From: an uncultured Roseateles sp.
Lineage (GTDB): Bacteria; Pseudomonadota; Gammaproteobacteria; Burkholderiales; Burkholderiaceae
DNA length: 15,820 nucleotides
Direction: 5' to 3'
Assembly (NCBI GenBank): GCA_946480605.1
Contig: CAMLKW010000096.1
Location: 1-15,820 of the forward strand
The translations under genes and the position numbers were made by a program. Positions 13,902-15,820 of this stretch are shown here, one piece after another (position 1 is the stretch's first letter; each line of letters starts with the position of its first letter). Below the pieces are notes generated by a model, which was not told the origin of the DNA, did no database searches, and saw only the letters and a program-made list of their open reading frames with translations.

Positions 13902-14959
13902 GACTGGGTCTCCAGGGGGAGCAGGATCTCGACCGCGAAGCCCTCCGGCGTGGCGCCCCACTGCATGCGGGCGCGGGCCGCGTACTGCGCGGCCAGGCGT
14001 TCGCGCAGGTTGCGCAGGCCCAGCCCCAGGCCGGGCTCGCGGGCTGGCGCGGTGGGCACGGGGTTGCGCACCGCCATGTGCAGGCAGCCCTCGCGCACCT
14101 GTGCATGCACGTGCAGCAGGCCGCCCTCGTCGCGCGGGCGCAGGCCGTGCTTGAGCGCGTTTTCCACCAGCGGCTGTAGCGTCAGCGGCGGCAGCAGCGC
14201 GTCCAGGCTGTCGGGCGTGGCGGTTATGGCGGTGGTCAGCTTGTCGCCCAGGCGCTGCTGCTCGATGGCGAGGTAGTGCGCCACCAACCCCAGCTCGTCG
14301 GCCAGGCGGATGCGCTCACGGCCGGCCAGCTCCAGCGTCTGGCGGAAGAACTGCGCCAGGTCGATGGCCATCGCGCGTGCGGCCGCCGGGTCCAGCTGGG
14401 TCAGGGCGCTGATGGAGTTCAGGCTGTTGAACAGGAAGTGCGGGTCGATCTGCAGGCGCAGCAGCTGCAGCTCCATGTCGCGCGCCAGCAGCCGGGCCTG
14501 GGCCTCGCGGGCGCTGGCGGCCTGTGCGGTCTGAAAGGCGATGAGCAGGTCGTGCGCCAGCACCGCCAGCGTCAGCAGTGCGAGCAGGCCCGCCGCAAGC
14601 AGCGCCAGGCCGCGGCCGCTCAGGCCCACCCAGCCCTGCGGGTGGCCCAACAGGCCGGCGGCGGCGTCCCAGCCGGCGGCCAATGCCAGCATGGCCAGCG
14701 CCAGCGTCAGCACCAGGCTGGCGCGGTAGCCCAGGGCGGTGCCCCAGCCCACCGTGCCGAACGGGCGGCTGCGGCAGGGGTAGTAGGTGGCCAGCGCGAC
14801 GAAGGCGAACACGGCGCACAGCGGCAGGGCCCAGGGCAGGGCACGGCTCCACGGCGCCAGGCCCAGGCCGTGCAGCAGTGCCGCCAGTGCGAAGGCGGCC
14901 AGCACCCAGGCCAGCAGGTAGCCGGCCAGTCCGCGCCATTGACCGAGCAGCGGGTGCAA
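13898..14959 (-). CDS. LytS-type sensor histidine kinase
   Basis: This 353-residue membrane kinase has four hydrophobic segments, near 11-33, 41-59, 79-97 and 116-140, with no large extracytoplasmic domain. The cytoplasmic part carries LQIDPHFLFNSLNSISAL with phospho-acceptor His174, the signature of the His_kinase (LytS/YehU) family. An ATPase region follows with Asn267 in LVENALKH and a glycine box GLGLGLRNLRERL (310-322). The start is apparently TTG at 14959, 3 nt after the LiaF-like stop. The first in-frame ATG is only at residue 90, after two membrane helices, so a non-ATG start is required and coupling to the upstream gene is likely. It overlaps the regulator gene by 4 nt. The lack of a sensor domain suggests the signal comes through the membrane or a partner such as the LiaF-like protein. 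Confidence 0.92.
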   Translation of the reverse strand: MHPLLGQWRGLAGYLLAWVLAAFALAALLHGLGLAPWSRALPWALPLCAVFAFVALATYYPCRSRPFGTVGWGTALGYRASLVLTLALAMLALAAGWDAAAGLLGHPQGWVGLSGRGLALLAAGLLALLTLAVLAHDLLIAFQTAQAASAREAQARLLARDMELQLLRLQIDPHFLFNSLNSISALTQLDPAAARAMAIDLAQFFRQTLELAGRERIRLADELGLVAHYLAIEQQRLGDKLTTAITATPDSLDALLPPLTLQPLVENALKHGLRPRDEGGLLHVHAQVREGCLHMAVRNPVPTAPAREPGLGLGLRNLRERLAAQYAARARMQWGATPEGFAVEILLPLETQS

Positions 14960-14962
14960 GGC

Positions 14963-15682
14963 TCAGTTCTTCACTTCAACGCCGCCGAACACCACGTCGC
15001 CACGCAGCAGCAGGCGCGGGCCGCCGGCGAGCGGCGGCGTGGTCTTGTCCTCGACACCGCCGAAGGCGGCGTCCATCTCCATGACGATCTGCCACTCGCG
15101 CGGCACGCGCAGCTCAATGCCGCTGAAACGCGCCGAGATGTCCAGCCGCGCCTCGGGGCCGGCGATGACGGCCTGGGTCAGGTCGAGCTCCACGCCGCCG
15201 AAGGTGCAGTCGACGCGCCCGCCCTGGAAGGCCGGCGAGTCGTTGCGCTGGTTGATGGCGCTGAAGCTGGCGTTGATGTCGACCCGCTCGCCCTGGGCCA
15301 GCAGGGGGGGCGGCATGCCCCCGGTCTTGTCGCCGGCGCGCGGGATGAAGGCGCGCAGCAGCATGGACAGGCCTGCCAGGATGATGAGCACCGGCCACCA
15401 GTCGCGCAGATGGATGTGGGTGTAGCCCAGGTTCTGCGCTGTCAGCACCGCGCCGATGCCGATGACGACCAGGCTGAACACCGCGCTGCCGTGGCGCCAC
15501 AACACCAGCCGGCTCAGGCCCCACAGCACCAGGGCCAGCGGCCAGAAGGTGCGAAGCAGCGCGACGTCGAACAGGCGCAGGTTGTCCAGCAGCGCCAGCA
15601 CGCCGATGGCAATGACGGTCAGGCCGAACAGCGCGCGTTGGGCCGCATGCGAGGGGCGGTGGCGGGGAGGGCGGTCGGGCAC
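14963..15682 (-). CDS. LiaF-like membrane protein (cell-wall stress response type)
   Basis: With the GTG start at 15682 this is a 239-residue protein. Four hydrophobic segments come first (ALFGLTVIAIGVLALLDNLR, FWPLALVLWGLSRLVLW, FSLVVIGIGAVLTAQNLG, WWPVLIILAGLSMLLRAF). A soluble C-terminal domain follows with repeated strand motifs FSAINQR, CTFGGVELDLT, FSGIELRVP, AAFGGVED and VVFGGVEVKN. This plan matches LiaF/DUF5668-like proteins; in Firmicutes LiaF inhibits the LiaS kinase in the absence of envelope stress. The frame also has an ATG at 15805, but the extra 41 residues are low-quality Pro/Arg/His-rich sequence. GGAAAG lies at the right distance before the GTG, so I prefer the GTG. It is the first gene of the kinase/regulator operon, 3 nt before the kinase. 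The inhibitory role is inferred from the LiaF analogy. Confidence 0.85.
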   Translation of the reverse strand: MPDRPPRHRPSHAAQRALFGLTVIAIGVLALLDNLRLFDVALLRTFWPLALVLWGLSRLVLWRHGSAVFSLVVIGIGAVLTAQNLGYTHIHLRDWWPVLIILAGLSMLLRAFIPRAGDKTGGMPPPLLAQGERVDINASFSAINQRNDSPAFQGGRVDCTFGGVELDLTQAVIAGPEARLDISARFSGIELRVPREWQIVMEMDAAFGGVEDKTTPPLAGGPRLLLRGDVVFGGVEVKN

Positions 15683-15820
15683 GGCGCTTTCCGGGTTGCA
15701 GTGGTGGCGCCAGTAGACCGCGGTTTGTGGCCCGTGGCGGGCCGGATTCGGCGAATCGACGCCGCGGCCCGACGAATGGCCGGCCGCCCAGCAGCGGCCG
15801 GGCATGGGCAGGCCAGCGAC
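15683..15820 (-). promoter_or_regulatory. Upstream region of the LiaF-like operon with two inverted repeats
   Basis: This edge region should hold the promoter of the minus-strand operon. A probable Shine-Dalgarno, GGAAAG on the minus strand, sits at 15686-15691. Two perfect inverted repeats are visible: GATTCG-G-CGAATC at 15745-15757, and CCGGCCGC/GCGGCCGG with a 6-nt centre at 15780-15801. The first is operator-sized and lies about 65 nt before the start; the second could be a terminator stem of a gene outside the window, although no T-run is seen. No confident -35/-10 pair was found. Confidence 0.4.

Noticed and set aside
12790..14106. Upstream extension of the ASCH-like gene to a 535-residue protein
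   Set aside because: It runs out of frame across the VOC, regulator and kinase genes and is Arg/Pro-rich; only the last 96 residues look like a protein.

Overview
The window is GC-rich (roughly 70% by eye) chromosomal DNA. Its gene content and order suggest a Burkholderiales betaproteobacterium, perhaps near Roseateles, Mitsuaria, Rubrivivax or Ideonella. The genus is an inference from general familiarity with these gene neighbourhoods; no database search was possible. Strong third-position GC produces very long spurious antisense frames, which are excluded. No tRNA, rRNA, CRISPR array, transposase or phage gene was seen.

Left part (1-2981, minus strand): a compact sulfur-assimilation operon read right to left. 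It encodes a TauE/SafE-family sulfite/sulfonate permease, a siroheme nitrite/sulfite reductase hemoprotein (cysI) and a DUF934 protein cut by the window edge. A short leader with a perfect 7-bp inverted repeat (3031-3050) precedes it. Upstream on the same strand is ybiB (3065-3988), a TrpD2-like nucleic-acid-binding protein.

Second part (3989-7878): a divergent intergenic region with two dyads separates ybiB from a 975-residue membrane HD-GYP protein (dCache-HAMP-GAF-HD-GYP). Its HD and GYP motifs are pushed apart by about 150 extra residues. It converges on, and overlaps by 13 nt, a secreted protein with two DUF4399-like units.

Third part (7954-9544): ornithine cyclodeaminase is divergent from an Lrp/AsnC-family regulator. 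The AT-richer region between them carries three perfect dyads, which look like operators for that regulator.

Fourth part (9545-11306, plus strand): a 218-nt non-coding stretch holding six successive inverted repeats precedes a patatin-like lipoprotein and a LON-substrate-binding-domain protein, which are 2 nt apart.

Right part (11284-15682, minus strand): seven tightly packed genes read right to left. They encode a LiaF-like four-helix membrane protein, a LytS-type histidine kinase (probable TTG start), a LytTR response regulator, a VOC protein, an ASCH-like protein, a cupin and, after 44 nt, a monoacylglycerol-lipase-like hydrolase. The first three look like an envelope-sensing module reminiscent of LiaFSR but built with LytS/LytTR proteins. 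The small genes behind it are candidate passengers or targets.

Most genes belong to known families. The most interesting signals are the hairpin cluster at 9567-9723, the three-dyad operator region at 9063-9118, the enlarged HD-GYP domain and the LiaF-LytS-LytTR operon.
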